Part shown: positions 1-7,599 of the stretch, in pieces
How the letters are laid out: the number at the start of each line of letters is the position of its first letter
Numbering within the stretch: position 1 is the stretch's first letter
Source: DASUXA01 sp036378155
GTDB lineage: Bacteria; Actinomycetota; Actinomycetes; Mycobacteriales; Micromonosporaceae
Direction: 5' to 3'
NCBI GenBank assembly: GCA_036378155.1
Contig: DASUXA010000032.1
Location: forward strand, 62,001 to 126,000
DNA length: 64,000 bases
The notes under the pieces: model-generated
Databases searched by the model: none
What the model saw: the letters and a program-made list of their open reading frames with translations, nothing else
What the model was told of the DNA's origin: nothing
Program-made: the position numbers and the translations under genes

Positions 1-563
1 GCGGTCGGGTCGGTGGCATACCGGTGCCGGTTGCGCAGCGCCACCATGTCGGCGTACACGAGCAGACCCAGCAGCAGGTTGACCTGTCCGAACCCGATCG
101 TCTCGCGGACCGGTTCGGTCGCGGCTGCCAGCGATACCGCGATCGCGACCACGAACCAGCGCGGCCAGCCGCGCCGGTCGGCGATCGGTACCAGCAGCCA
201 GGTCAGCACGACCGCGAGCGCGGTGAGGCTGGCGACGGCGTTCACCCAGCCGGCGACGATTTCCGGCAGGACCGCCATGGGAACCATCGCGAGCGCGGCG
301 AATGGCGGGTACGTGTACCCGAGGGTCGTTCCTGGTGCCACATACTCGTACAGTTCGCCGCCATTTGCCCACCAGACCATCGCGCCGTGGTAGATCCGCA
401 TGTCGAAGAACACGTACGTGCGTCCGAACGACTCGATGGCCAGCACCGCCGCATAGGCGATACCGGCCACGATGCCGAGACGGACGAGTGTCCGCAGACT
501 GATTGTGCGGATGGCGCGCTGGTCCGGGGCTAGGCGCGGCCGTCGCTCGACGGTCGCCGGCAT
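1..563 (-). CDS. GT87-family (DUF2029) mannosyltransferase, 5' part
   Basis: Only the first 187 codons are in the window; the frame is open to base 1. The translation has a membrane segment near residues 27-45, then FFDMRIYHGA, YTYPPFAALA and GFGQVNLLL, with more hydrophobic helices between. These loop motifs are typical of polyprenol-phosphate-mannose-dependent GT87 enzymes (PimE-like alpha-mannosyltransferases), which act on the outer face of the membrane in glycolipid or lipoglycan assembly. The ATG at 563 is preceded by a strong GGGGAGGA ribosome site about 7 nt away. The acceptor cannot be told from this fragment. Confidence 0.8.
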   Translation of the reverse strand, partial: MPATVERRPRLAPDQRAIRTISLRTLVRLGIVAGIAYAAVLAIESFGRTYVFFDMRIYHGAMVWWANGGELYEYVAPGTTLGYTYPPFAALAMVPMAVLPEIVAGWVNAVASLTALAVVLTWLLVPIADRRGWPRWFVVAIAVSLAAATEPVRETIGFGQVNLLLGLLVYADMVALRNRHRYATDPT

Positions 564-826
564 GGTGGAGTCCTCCCCGTACCGTAATCGGAAATCCCGC
601 CCAGGTCCGCTCAGGAGCCTAGAACGGCGCGGCATCGGGTTACCTCCGCCGTTATGTGAACGTGTCCGATCCCACACGGGATAGAGACATTTCATCTCGC
701 TGCCGTCGAGCACGGGGCGAACCAAATGATGAACGACAATTCACCATCTTGCCTGACGGCGACCCGACCGCACGTCGTGGCAGGTCGCCGTCACGGTGGA
801 CCGACGACCCGCCGGGGACCGAGCCC

Positions 827-1390
827 TCAGCCGGGCAGGTGCCGACCCGCGTTCGCGGCACGAACCGCGATCTGCGCCTGCTTGGTGGTGTTCTTCGCGA
901 CCCGCCGCGCCGACTTGTTCACGTCGTGCAGATAGTGGCGCGTGTCGTGGAGGTAGTGCCGGGTCCGCCAACGCAGCCCCGGCCTGCCCTCGGTGTCGGC
1001 GGCGGCGAGCAGCAGCCCGCCGAACAGCCCCAGGTTCTTCATGAACTGGATCTGCTGTCCCTGCCGCGCGCCCGGGTCGTCCATCGACCAGAACGGGTGG
1101 GCGGCGAGCGTCGTCGGTACCAGCGAGCCGGCGAGCGCGGCCGCCGCCGGGCGGCTGAACCGGGTCATCAGCAGCAGCCCACCGAGCACATGGACGGCAC
1201 CGTTGAGGCGGACCAGCGACCGCGGGTCGCGGGGCATCGCCGCGGGCGCGCGCTCGAGTACCGGACCGAGCCGGTCGGCGACCTGCTCCGCGGCGGGCGT
1301 GAACGGCTCCGGCCTGGTCAGGGCGCGCGAGCCGGTGACGACGAAGATCGTCCCGAGCATCGCCCGGGCAACGGTGCGCACGGGTGTCAT
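827..1390 (-). CDS. DoxX family membrane protein
   Basis: This 187-residue protein begins MTPVRTVARAMLGTIFVVTG. It has four hydrophobic stretches and the DoxX/SURF4-like pattern of a short first helix followed by a loop rich in Ala, Arg and Pro. The C-terminus is a basic tail of about 45 residues (KSARRVAKNTTKQ region), longer than in minimal DoxX proteins. DoxX proteins are small integral membrane proteins linked to redox or thiol stress in actinobacteria; no catalytic residues are recognised here. I chose the ATG at 1390 over an upstream start at 1423 because TATGAA lies exactly 6 nt before it, a weak version of the leaderless -10 pattern in this window. Confidence 0.75.
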   Translation of the reverse strand: MTPVRTVARAMLGTIFVVTGSRALTRPEPFTPAAEQVADRLGPVLERAPAAMPRDPRSLVRLNGAVHVLGGLLLMTRFSRPAAAALAGSLVPTTLAAHPFWSMDDPGARQGQQIQFMKNLGLFGGLLLAAADTEGRPGLRWRTRHYLHDTRHYLHDVNKSARRVAKNTTKQAQIAVRAANAGRHLPG

Positions 1391-1517
1391 GACCCGTTCA
1401 TACCCCGCGTTCCGCCGCTCCACACGAGGTACGGCTCGGTCCGCTCGGATCGGGGACCCGGCGGGCGCCCGGCTCCGGGGTCCGGAGGCGACCGGTCGCG
1501 GACACGTTCCAGCCTGG

Positions 1518-2717
1518 TCAGGCCGGCTGGGTGCGCAGGTACCTGCCGAAATGGGGCACCGTGAAGGCGACGGTACCCCGCTCGCCGGAGTAGATCAGAC
1601 CCTTCTTGATGAGCGCGTCCCGAGCCGGGGACAGGCTCGCCGGCTTGCGCCCGAGCGCGCGGGCGATCTCGGCGGTCGGTACCGCCGCGTCGGTGTGGGT
1701 GTCCACCTCGGACAGGGCGGCCATGGTGCGCATGTACTCCCGCTCGGCGGGGGTGGCGCGCTCGTACCGGGAGCCGAAGAAGCCGACCGCCAGTTCCGCC
1801 TCGGCTTCCGGCGCGGCGACCCGGACGTCCTCGGCGCTGATCGGAGTACGGGGCGCGTGGTCCCAGGTCGCCTTCCCGTACGCCTGCACGAAGTACGGGT
1901 ACCCGCCGGACATCTCGTACAGGGCGTCGAGCGCCTTCGGCTCGTACTCCACGCCTTCGCGCTCGGCAGGCGCGCACAGCGCCTGGTCGGCGGCGATCCG
2001 ATCGAGCCGGTCGATGCGTTGGTACCGGAAGAGCCGCTCCGAATAGGACTTGGCGGCGGACAGTACCGCCGGCAGATGCGGCAGCCCGGCGCCGACCACG
2101 ATCAGCGGCGCGCCGAGCTGGGAGAGTTCGTGGCAGGCGGCGCACAGCGCGGACACGTCGCCCGGCGCGACGTCCTGCATCTCGTCGATGAACAGGGCGA
2201 TGCCGGTACCCACGTCGGTCGCCACACCGGCCGCGTCGGTCAACAGTTCGACCAGGTCGATCTCGATGTCCCCGGTATCGGCGCGCCCGGTCGCCGCCGG
2301 TACGTCGATGCCCGGCTGCCACCGGTCGCGCAGCTTGCCGCCGGGCGCGGAGCGCAGCGCGAACGCCTTCAATACCCCGAGGAACTCGTCGACCCGATCG
2401 GGTGCGCGATGGTGCGGCGCGATCTCGCGGACCGCCATGTGCAGGGCGGCGGCGATCGGTCGGCGCAGCGACTGGTCCGGTCGTGCCTCGATCTTGCCGG
2501 TACCCCACAGCCTGCCGATAGCCTGCGATCGCAGTGCGTTGAGCAGCACCGTCTTGCCGACGCCGCGCAGTCCGGTGAGGACCAGGCTGCGTTCGGGTCG
2601 ACCCCGCGCGACGCGTTCCAGGACCACGTCGAACACGGCGACCTCACGGTCCCGCCCGGCGAGCTCGGGCGGCCGCTGACCGGCGCCCGGCGCGTACGGG
2701 TTGCGGACCGGATCCAC
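1518..2717 (-). CDS. AAA+ family ATPase with C-terminal winged-helix-like region
   Basis: The 399-residue protein has a Walker A motif GLRGVGKT near residues 49-56 and a Walker B stretch ALFIDEMQD near the middle, then a lid region (SGGYPYFVQAYG) and a C-terminal region resembling a winged helix (TAEIARALGRKPASLSPARD). This architecture resembles the Orc1/Cdc6-like or 'ATP-binding protein' group of archaeal-type AAA ATPases common in actinomycetes; the cellular role is unknown. The GTG at 2717 (MDPVRNPYAPG) is preferred over the GTG at 2726 because a TACGGT -10 box ends 7 nt before it. An array of inverted repeats lies immediately upstream and could be its operator. Confidence 0.8.
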   Translation of the reverse strand: MDPVRNPYAPGAGQRPPELAGRDREVAVFDVVLERVARGRPERSLVLTGLRGVGKTVLLNALRSQAIGRLWGTGKIEARPDQSLRRPIAAALHMAVREIAPHHRAPDRVDEFLGVLKAFALRSAPGGKLRDRWQPGIDVPAATGRADTGDIEIDLVELLTDAAGVATDVGTGIALFIDEMQDVAPGDVSALCAACHELSQLGAPLIVVGAGLPHLPAVLSAAKSYSERLFRYQRIDRLDRIAADQALCAPAEREGVEYEPKALDALYEMSGGYPYFVQAYGKATWDHAPRTPISAEDVRVAAPEAEAELAVGFFGSRYERATPAEREYMRTMAALSEVDTHTDAAVPTAEIARALGRKPASLSPARDALIKKGLIYSGERGTVAFTVPHFGRYLRTQPA

Positions 2718-2724
2718 GTCTCGC

Positions 2725-2730
2725 ACCGTA
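2725..2730 (-). promoter_or_regulatory. -10 box of leaderless AAA ATPase gene
   Basis: TACGGT on the minus strand ends 7 nt before the GTG at 2717, matching the TANNNT-N6-8-start pattern seen at many genes in this window. Confidence 0.5.
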
Positions 2731-2737
2731 TCGGGCT

Positions 2738-2831
2738 TTCTACCCGTGGCGGTAGAACCCGGTATAGGCGTGTCGACACTGTCGAGCCGGTTCTACCGAA
2801 ATCTAGTTCAGGAGCTAGATAGCGGTAGAAC
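2738..2831. repeat. Array of TTCTACC/GGTAGAA inverted repeats
   Basis: Four copies of one 7-mer alternate in orientation: TTCTACC at 2738-2744, GGTAGAA at 2751-2757, TTCTACC at 2791-2797 and GGTAGAA at 2824-2830. The first pair is an inverted repeat with a 6-nt spacer. The second pair (extended to 9 bp each side, 2790-2798 and 2823-2831) encloses another inverted repeat, ATCTAG/CTAGAT at 2801-2806 and 2815-2820, giving a long hairpin. It lies after the LppU-like gene's stop and before the AAA ATPase start, so it may be a terminator, an operator or both. Confidence 0.75.
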
Positions 2832-2850
2832 AAGCGATACCCGCTCGCGG

Positions 2851-3573
2851 TCACTGCTGCCGGAAGCAGAGCACGAAGCTCAACGACTCCGGGGTCGTCT
2901 TGTAGTAGTAGTGGTGCGTCGCTCCGGTGACGGAGTCGCACTTGCGCACGTCGGAGGTACCGTCGAAGCGCGCGATGATCTTCAGGGTGTGCGGTCCGCA
3001 GGCGACGGTACGCAGGCTCGGGTCGTCCTCGCTGCCCTGGTTGACGACGCACTGACCGGTCGCGAACGCGCGTACGTCGGTGGGGTTCACCGACGGTCGG
3101 GTCGCGCTGGGCGCCGCCACCGATGGCGAGGCGGTCGGGCGTGCGCTCGGTGTACCGGCGGCTGCGGCGTTGCCGGGCCGATGGGGACGCAGCAGGTACA
3201 AAGCGGCGGTGGCACCGCCGCACAGCAGTACCACGACCGCCGCGGCGACCGTGATGATCAGTCCGGTCGGACGCTTGGGGCGCGGCGCCGGTGGAGTCGC
3301 CCAGGCGGGTACTCCGGGTTCGGTGTCTTCGGTGTACCGGGTGAAATCCGGACCCGCCGTCGGCTGGGTCGGTGGACCGTAGGCGGCGTCGGTCGGCTGC
3401 GTCGGCGGGTCGTAGCCGGCACCGGTCGGCTGGGTCGACGGGTCGTAGCCGCTCGACCCGGTCGGACGGTACCCGGCGGCGGTCCACTCGGTCGGCGGGT
3501 CGTCGGCGTCCCTGGCGTGCCTCGGTGGTTCCGGGTACGGCCCCGACCCGCCCGGTGGGCCATACATCGACAT
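2851..3573 (-). CDS. Pro-rich single-pass membrane protein, LppU/SCO3897-like
   Basis: The 240-residue protein has a cytoplasmic N-terminus rich in Pro, Gly, Thr and Tyr that contains about three imperfect repeats of the type GYDPPTQPT. One membrane helix follows near residues 103-125 (LIITVAAAVVVLLCGGATAA), then a Thr/Pro/Ser linker and an extracytoplasmic domain of about 75 residues with four cysteines (GQCVV, VACGP, RKCDS, VLCFR). This layout matches actinobacterial LppU-family proteins of unknown function; the cysteines probably form two disulfides. The ATG at 3573 follows a GGGGAGG ribosome site, while the TTG at 3576 is less likely. Confidence 0.7.
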   Translation of the reverse strand: MSMYGPPGGSGPYPEPPRHARDADDPPTEWTAAGYRPTGSSGYDPSTQPTGAGYDPPTQPTDAAYGPPTQPTAGPDFTRYTEDTEPGVPAWATPPAPRPKRPTGLIITVAAAVVVLLCGGATAALYLLRPHRPGNAAAAGTPSARPTASPSVAAPSATRPSVNPTDVRAFATGQCVVNQGSEDDPSLRTVACGPHTLKIIARFDGTSDVRKCDSVTGATHHYYYKTTPESLSFVLCFRQQ

Positions 3574-3774
3574 CAACGCCTCCCCGTGCCGTCGGCTGTG
3601 CGGTCACCGGTACCCGGTGCCCCGGTCACGGTAGCGTGATCGTGCGCCGCCCTCATCACGACGCAATCTCACTGACCTGGGCGGGCGACCGCGCGCCGCA
3701 GCAGGCGACGGCGCGTCGGCGGCGCGCTGGGGCGGGCAGCGCGACGACGCTTCCCGACCGGACGTACCCAGGGC

Positions 3775-3780
3775 TAGCAT
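3775..3780 (+). promoter_or_regulatory. -10 box of leaderless prepilin peptidase gene
   Basis: TAGCAT lies exactly 6 nt before the GTG at 3787, and no ribosome site is visible, which suggests a leaderless transcript. Confidence 0.5.
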
Positions 3781-3786
3781 CCGCGA

Positions 3787-4524
3787 GTGCTCGTCGTGGT
3801 GTGTGCGCTACTCGGCGTCGCGATCGGTGCGCTGGTGCCGCGACCGGCGTACCGGCTGTCCGTCGAGTACGGCGCGCCGCCCCGGGCGGACTGCGCGGGA
3901 TGCGGGTACGCGCTCGCGTCGAGCCGGCTGGGCTGGGCGCCCGTCGACAACCACTGCCCGGGGTGTCGGCGACGGCTGGGGCCGTCGCGGTGGTTGACGG
4001 TACCGGTCGCGACCGTCGCCTTCGCGGGGCTGGGCTGGGCGGTCCCGGTGCCGGCGCTGCCGGCGTTCGTGGCGGTCGCCGCGTTCGGGGTACTGCTCGC
4101 CTTCGTCGACGTCGCCTGCCTGCGGCTGCCCGATCCGCTGGTCGGCAGCGCTTTCGTCGCCGAACTGGGGTTGCTCGCGGTCGCCGGCGTCGCGTCGGGT
4201 ACCGCCCGTCCGCTGGTGCGCGGGTTGCTCGCCGGGGCGGCGCTCGGCGCGGTGTACCTCGTGCTCGCCCTGCTGCCCGGCGCGGGTCTGGGCTTCGGCG
4301 ACGTCAAGCTCGCCGGGGTGCTCGGCGTGCTGCTCGGCTGGCTCGGCTGGGGGACGGTACTGCTCGGGGCACTGCTGCCGCACCTGATCAACGGACCTGT
4401 CGCGCTGGTCCTCCTCGTGACGCGGCGGGCGCATCGACGGACCCCGGTACCGCTGGGTCCGGCGCTGCTCGTCGGAGCATGGATCGCGGTCATGGTGCGT
4501 GCCGCGCTGGACGCGGGGCGATAG
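3787..4524 (+). CDS. Prepilin peptidase (type IV leader peptidase, A24 family)
   Basis: The 245-residue polytopic protein has two CxxC pairs in its N-terminal cytoplasmic loop (DCAGCGY, HCPGCRR), as in full-length PilD/GspO enzymes. It also has the two membrane-proximal aspartate motifs of the A24 family: FVDVACLRLPD and GFGDVKLAG. It should cleave the leader of the Flp pilin and the TadE/TadG pseudopilins encoded just downstream. CxxC pairs point to a PilD-type enzyme rather than the shorter TadV/CpaA form. The stop codon lies inside a tandem duplication, and about 450 bp separate it from the pilin gene. Confidence 0.9.
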   Translation: MLVVVCALLGVAIGALVPRPAYRLSVEYGAPPRADCAGCGYALASSRLGWAPVDNHCPGCRRRLGPSRWLTVPVATVAFAGLGWAVPVPALPAFVAVAAFGVLLAFVDVACLRLPDPLVGSAFVAELGLLAVAGVASGTARPLVRGLLAGAALGAVYLVLALLPGAGLGFGDVKLAGVLGVLLGWLGWGTVLLGALLPHLINGPVALVLLVTRRAHRRTPVPLGPALLVGAWIAVMVRAALDAGR

Positions 4525-4657
4525 CGGTCAGCGCGGGTCCTGCGCCGCGCTCGGCGCGGAGCGATAGCGGCTGGACGCGGGGCGATAGCGGTCAGCGGTC
4601 AGCGCGGGTCCTGCGGCGCGCTCGGCGCGGAGCGATAGCGGCTGGACGCGGGTCGAG
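4509..4657 (+). repeat. Tandem duplication spanning the prepilin peptidase stop codon
   Basis: A 64-bp unit (4509-4572) covering the last codons and TAG stop is repeated at 4573-4643, then starts a third time at 4644-4657. The second copy is 71 bp because GCGGTCA is doubled inside it. Otherwise the copies are nearly identical, with a single C/G change near 4614. Confidence 0.9.
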
Positions 4658-4974
4658 AGCGTTTTCGATACCCGCCGAGTCCACTGTCGACATAACGACT
4701 CGTCTACTGGGGACAGTGGCCGTCTTGTCGTGGTATTGCCCGTAGTCGCCTCGTTACGGTTCGTTGGGTTTGAGGTCTTTTCGCATCGACTGAAAGGGCT
4801 ATCGATTGCAAGTTGCAGGAGGCATACCTTGTGGCGTGACTGTGCGTCACGCGAAGATCACTGAGCATGATCGCGCGGTCGGATGGGGGAAGTACCGGCG
4901 CCCGGCTCGTCATACGTCGCCGCGGCCGTCGGGCTGACACGCCGCCACGGCGGCGACCACAGAGGGGGTTTTCC
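4525..4974. other. Intergenic control region between prepilin peptidase and flp
   Basis: After the tandem repeat this gap becomes noticeably richer in A+T than its surroundings. It contains three inverted repeats: CCACTGTC/GACAGTGG (4681-4688 and 4712-4719), GCGTGAC/GTCACGC (4834-4840 and 4846-4852) and GATCA/TGATC (4856-4860 and 4868-4872). The last two sit about 100-140 bp before the flp start and may be operators or a leader structure for the tad operon. I see no convincing promoter hexamers and no gene. Confidence 0.55.
4834..4852. promoter_or_regulatory. Candidate operator or leader hairpin upstream of tad operon
   Basis: Perfect 7-bp arms GCGTGAC and GTCACGC flank a 5-nt spacer. The site is the most regular palindrome between the prepilin peptidase and flp. 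Its role is inference. Confidence 0.4.
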
Positions 4975-5172
4975 TTGTTGCGCACACTGATCGACCGGGC
5001 CAAGGCGATGCGCGAGGCTCGGGACCGGGGGGCCACCGCCACCGAGTACGCGATCATCATCGCGATCATCGGGCTTGCGCTGCTCATCGGCGCCGCGTAC
5101 CTCGCTCCGCGGATCCAGGACAGGTTCACCTGCACCGCCGACTCGGTCTCCAGCGGCACCAACTCGTGCTGA
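4975..5172 (+). CDS. flp: Flp family type IVb pilin
   Basis: Starting at TTG 4975 this is a 65-residue prepilin: a short basic leader, then RDRG followed by ATATEYAIIIAII. That fits the Flp processing site, with cleavage after Gly and Glu at +5 followed by Tyr, ahead of a hydrophobic helix. The C-terminus contains two cysteines (FTCTADS and the final Cys) that may form a disulfide. An AGAGGGGG ribosome site ends 7 nt before the TTG. The open frame reaches back to 4867, but that extension is Arg/Pro-rich and would give an abnormally long leader. The product is the major subunit of the Tad pilus. Confidence 0.88.
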   Translation: MLRTLIDRAKAMREARDRGATATEYAIIIAIIGLALLIGAAYLAPRIQDRFTCTADSVSSGTNSC

Positions 5173-5262
5173 CGACGACGCCTCGGTGCTGTCCGTCGGT
5201 CGTTGGACCGCGTGACCACCGTGTCCGCGTCGGGACCGGTACGTGAACGAGGGGGGAGCAGC

Positions 5263-5664
5263 GTGGAGGGTCGGGGGGCCCGTGATCGAGGGGCTGCGGC
5301 CGTGGAAGCCGCGCTGCTCCTCCCACTTCTACTACTGATCGTTTTCGGCGTCATCGACTTCGGTCGGATGCTGAACGCCCAGATCAGTGTTACCGAGGCA
5401 GCCCGCGAAGCGGCTCGGGCGTCGTCGATCGGAATGGACCAGGCGGGCGCCGAAGACGCCGCACAGCAGGTCGATGCGAGCGCCGACATAAGCGGCAGCA
5501 CTTTCTGTCCGAGCACGCCGGGACCGAACGACGACGCGACCGTTGTCGCCACGCACCAGTTCGAATTCGTCACGCCGGTCGGTGCGCTCGCCGAGATGTT
5601 CGGCGGCAGCGGGTTCGGCACGCTCACGTTGACCGGACACGGGGTGATGCCATGTCGCGGCTGA
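5263..5664 (+). CDS. TadE-like minor pilin
   Basis: The GTG at 5263 follows a GGGGGGAG site and gives 133 residues: a short basic leader, then RDRGAAAVEAALLLPLLLL, the TadE signature (Gly, then Glu at +5 and a hydrophobic helix), followed by FGRMLNAQISVTEAAREAAR, also typical of the family. TadE-type pseudopilins are processed by the prepilin peptidase and help assemble Flp pili. An earlier TTG at 5203 would add 20 poorly conserved residues. The gene overlaps the next one by 13 bp. Confidence 0.85.
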   Translation: MEGRGARDRGAAAVEAALLLPLLLLIVFGVIDFGRMLNAQISVTEAAREAARASSIGMDQAGAEDAAQQVDASADISGSTFCPSTPGPNDDATVVATHQFEFVTPVGALAEMFGGSGFGTLTLTGHGVMPCRG

Positions 5665-6776
5665 CCGGCGTGCTGATCAGGTTGCGCGGGCGACGCGACC
5701 GGGGCTCCATCGCCGTCATCGTGTCGGTACTGCTCGCCGGCGGGGTGCTGTTCGGCATGGCGGCGCTCGCCATCGACGTCGGTCAGCTGTACGCGGAACG
5801 GGAGCAGTTGCAGAGCGGCGCCGACGCCGTCGCGGTGCGCGTCGCCAAGGACTGCGCGACCGGGCGCGCGAGTTGCGGCACCGTCGGCGAACTCGGGACC
5901 GCAGCCGGGTACGCCGGCGCGAACGCCAACGACGGCGCGTCCAACGTCGCGGAGATCTGCGGGTACGTGCCGTACCGCCTCGACGTGCCGTGCGCGCCGG
6001 AGCCGGACAACCTGACCAAGTGCCTGCCCGGCAAGGACCCCGTCCCCGGTCAGCCGTGGATTCGGGTGCGTACCACCACCCGCGAGGCGGACGGCAGCAC
6101 CCTGCTGCCGCCGATCTTCGCGCAGGCGGTCACCGGTACCGACGGCACCACGGTCGGCGCCTGCGCCAAGGTGACCTGGATGCCGGCCGGCGGGGGCAAG
6201 GCGCTCGCCCTGACCACGTCGTACTGCACCTGGCAGGCCGCGACCAGCAACGGCACCGTCTTCGCGCCCGCGCCGCCGGACATCCCGCCGGCATCCTTCG
6301 AGCACGTGATCTACCTGGACACCACCAGCAAGGTGAAGTGCCCGTCCGGTCCCGCCGGGACGTACATACCCGGCGGTTTCGGTTGGCTGCCCGACAGCGG
6401 CGGCTGCCAGATCACGATCGCCGCGGACGCCTGGGTGAGCAGCGGCACCGGCGCCGACGCGACCGCCGACTGCCAGGCGGTGCTCGCCGACGCGGTGGCG
6501 CACCACCCGACCGTCGTGTACGTCGCGATCTTCGACAACGTGATCCTCTACGGCGCGACCGCGCAGTACCACATCCTGGGGCTCGCCGCATTCGTGATCA
6601 CCGGCTACCACCTGCCCAGCGTCGCCGCAGCCTCGTGGCTGACCGGGACGATGCCCTGTACCGGCGGCTCCCACTGCGTGTCGGGCTACTACGTCCGCGA
6701 CCTGATCCCGGTCGGCGACGTCACCGGCGTCGGATCGACCGACCTCGGACTCGACACCATCAAGACCATCGGCTGA
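5652..6776 (+). CDS. TadG-like pilus assembly protein
   Basis: The 374-residue protein begins with a basic leader and RDRGSIAVIVSVLLAGGVLFGM, then AIDVGQLYAEREQLQSGADA, which is the TadG/TadE_F N-terminal pattern in which a membrane anchor is followed by a 'Gly-Arg/Lys... QxxADAAA' helix. The remaining 300 residues are extracytoplasmic, with many Cys, Gly and Thr (for example CGYVPYRLDVPCAPEPDN and YCTWQAA), suggesting several disulfides. No complete VWA metal site was found. It is probably a cell-surface pilus-associated protein, translated together with TadE. Confidence 0.75.
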   Translation: MSRLTGVLIRLRGRRDRGSIAVIVSVLLAGGVLFGMAALAIDVGQLYAEREQLQSGADAVAVRVAKDCATGRASCGTVGELGTAAGYAGANANDGASNVAEICGYVPYRLDVPCAPEPDNLTKCLPGKDPVPGQPWIRVRTTTREADGSTLLPPIFAQAVTGTDGTTVGACAKVTWMPAGGGKALALTTSYCTWQAATSNGTVFAPAPPDIPPASFEHVIYLDTTSKVKCPSGPAGTYIPGGFGWLPDSGGCQITIAADAWVSSGTGADATADCQAVLADAVAHHPTVVYVAIFDNVILYGATAQYHILGLAAFVITGYHLPSVAAASWLTGTMPCTGGSHCVSGYYVRDLIPVGDVTGVGSTDLGLDTIKTIG

Positions 6777-6799
6777 CCGATCGAGAAACGGAAGGCACC

Positions 6800-7594
6800 A
6801 TGCCTCGTCGCCTCCTCGCCGTAGTCGTCGCGATCGTGCTGGCCGTGCTCGGTACGGCTGCCGTGCTGCTGTACGTCAACCGCGCCGACCAGCGCGCGCT
6901 CGCCGGTACCAGCCCGGTCACGGTGCTGGTCGCCAAGCGCCACATCCCCGCCGGTACCAGCGCGGAGACCATCCGCGGCAGCGGGTACGCGGACCAGGTG
7001 ACCATGCCCAAGGCGAGCGTCCCGACCGGCGAGGTGCTGTCCAGCATCCCGTCCGAACTGGACAAGCTCGTGGTGACCACCGACCTGCAGCCGGGGCAGC
7101 TGTTACTGCGGCGGATGTTCGGACCGTCCACGCAAACCGCCGGAGGTCTCGCGATCCCGGACGGTCTGATGGCGGTCAGCTTCGAGGCGAAACTCGAGGT
7201 ACAGGTCGCCGGGTACGTGCGACCCGGTTCCCAGGTCGCCGTGTTCGTCCGGTACAAGGTGCTGAACAACACCAAGACGTTCGCCGGGGACAACGGCTCG
7301 GGCAACGACTTCCGGGGCGCGGGGGTACTCATCCCCAAGGCGGAGGTGATCGCCGTCGGCGCCTACGGCGCCGGCGGGGTCACCACCGGCACCCAGTCCG
7401 ACGGGCAGAGTTCCGGTACCGCGAAGGGCTCGTCGCCCTCGTCCACACAGACCCTGCTGGTCACCCTCGCGGTGAACGAACGTGACGCCGCCAAGATCGT
7501 ACTGGCGAACGACGCGCTCTACCTCGCCCTGCTGACCGACAGCTCGGACGTCAAGCCCGGCGTCGGGGCGGACAGCTCCAACTTCCTGGAGTAG
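6800..7594 (+). CDS. cpaB: Flp pilus assembly protein CpaB (RcpC)
   Basis: The 264-residue protein begins with a signal-anchor (LLAVVVAIVLAVLGTAAVLL). A SAF/CpaB-type domain follows (VLVAKRHIPAGTSAETIRGS, DLQPGQLLLRRMF), then an RcpC-like region (AVSFEAKLEVQVAGYVRPGS and VTLAVNERDAAKIVLAN). CpaB is a periplasmic or cell-wall-side component that links the Tad machine to the envelope. The ATG at 6800 follows ACGGAAGG; the frame is open much further upstream, but that region is TadG coding sequence in another frame. A Ser/Gly/Thr-rich insert (TQSDGQSSGTAKGSSPSS) interrupts the second half. Confidence 0.85.
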   Translation: MPRRLLAVVVAIVLAVLGTAAVLLYVNRADQRALAGTSPVTVLVAKRHIPAGTSAETIRGSGYADQVTMPKASVPTGEVLSSIPSELDKLVVTTDLQPGQLLLRRMFGPSTQTAGGLAIPDGLMAVSFEAKLEVQVAGYVRPGSQVAVFVRYKVLNNTKTFAGDNGSGNDFRGAGVLIPKAEVIAVGAYGAGGVTTGTQSDGQSSGTAKGSSPSSTQTLLVTLAVNERDAAKIVLANDALYLALLTDSSDVKPGVGADSSNFLE

Positions 7595-7599
7595 CCCCG

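Noticed and set aside
4509..4657. CRISPR-like or IS-end interpretation of the tandem repeat
   Set aside because: The copies are directly adjacent with no unique spacers, there are no cas genes and no terminal inverted repeats or transposase.
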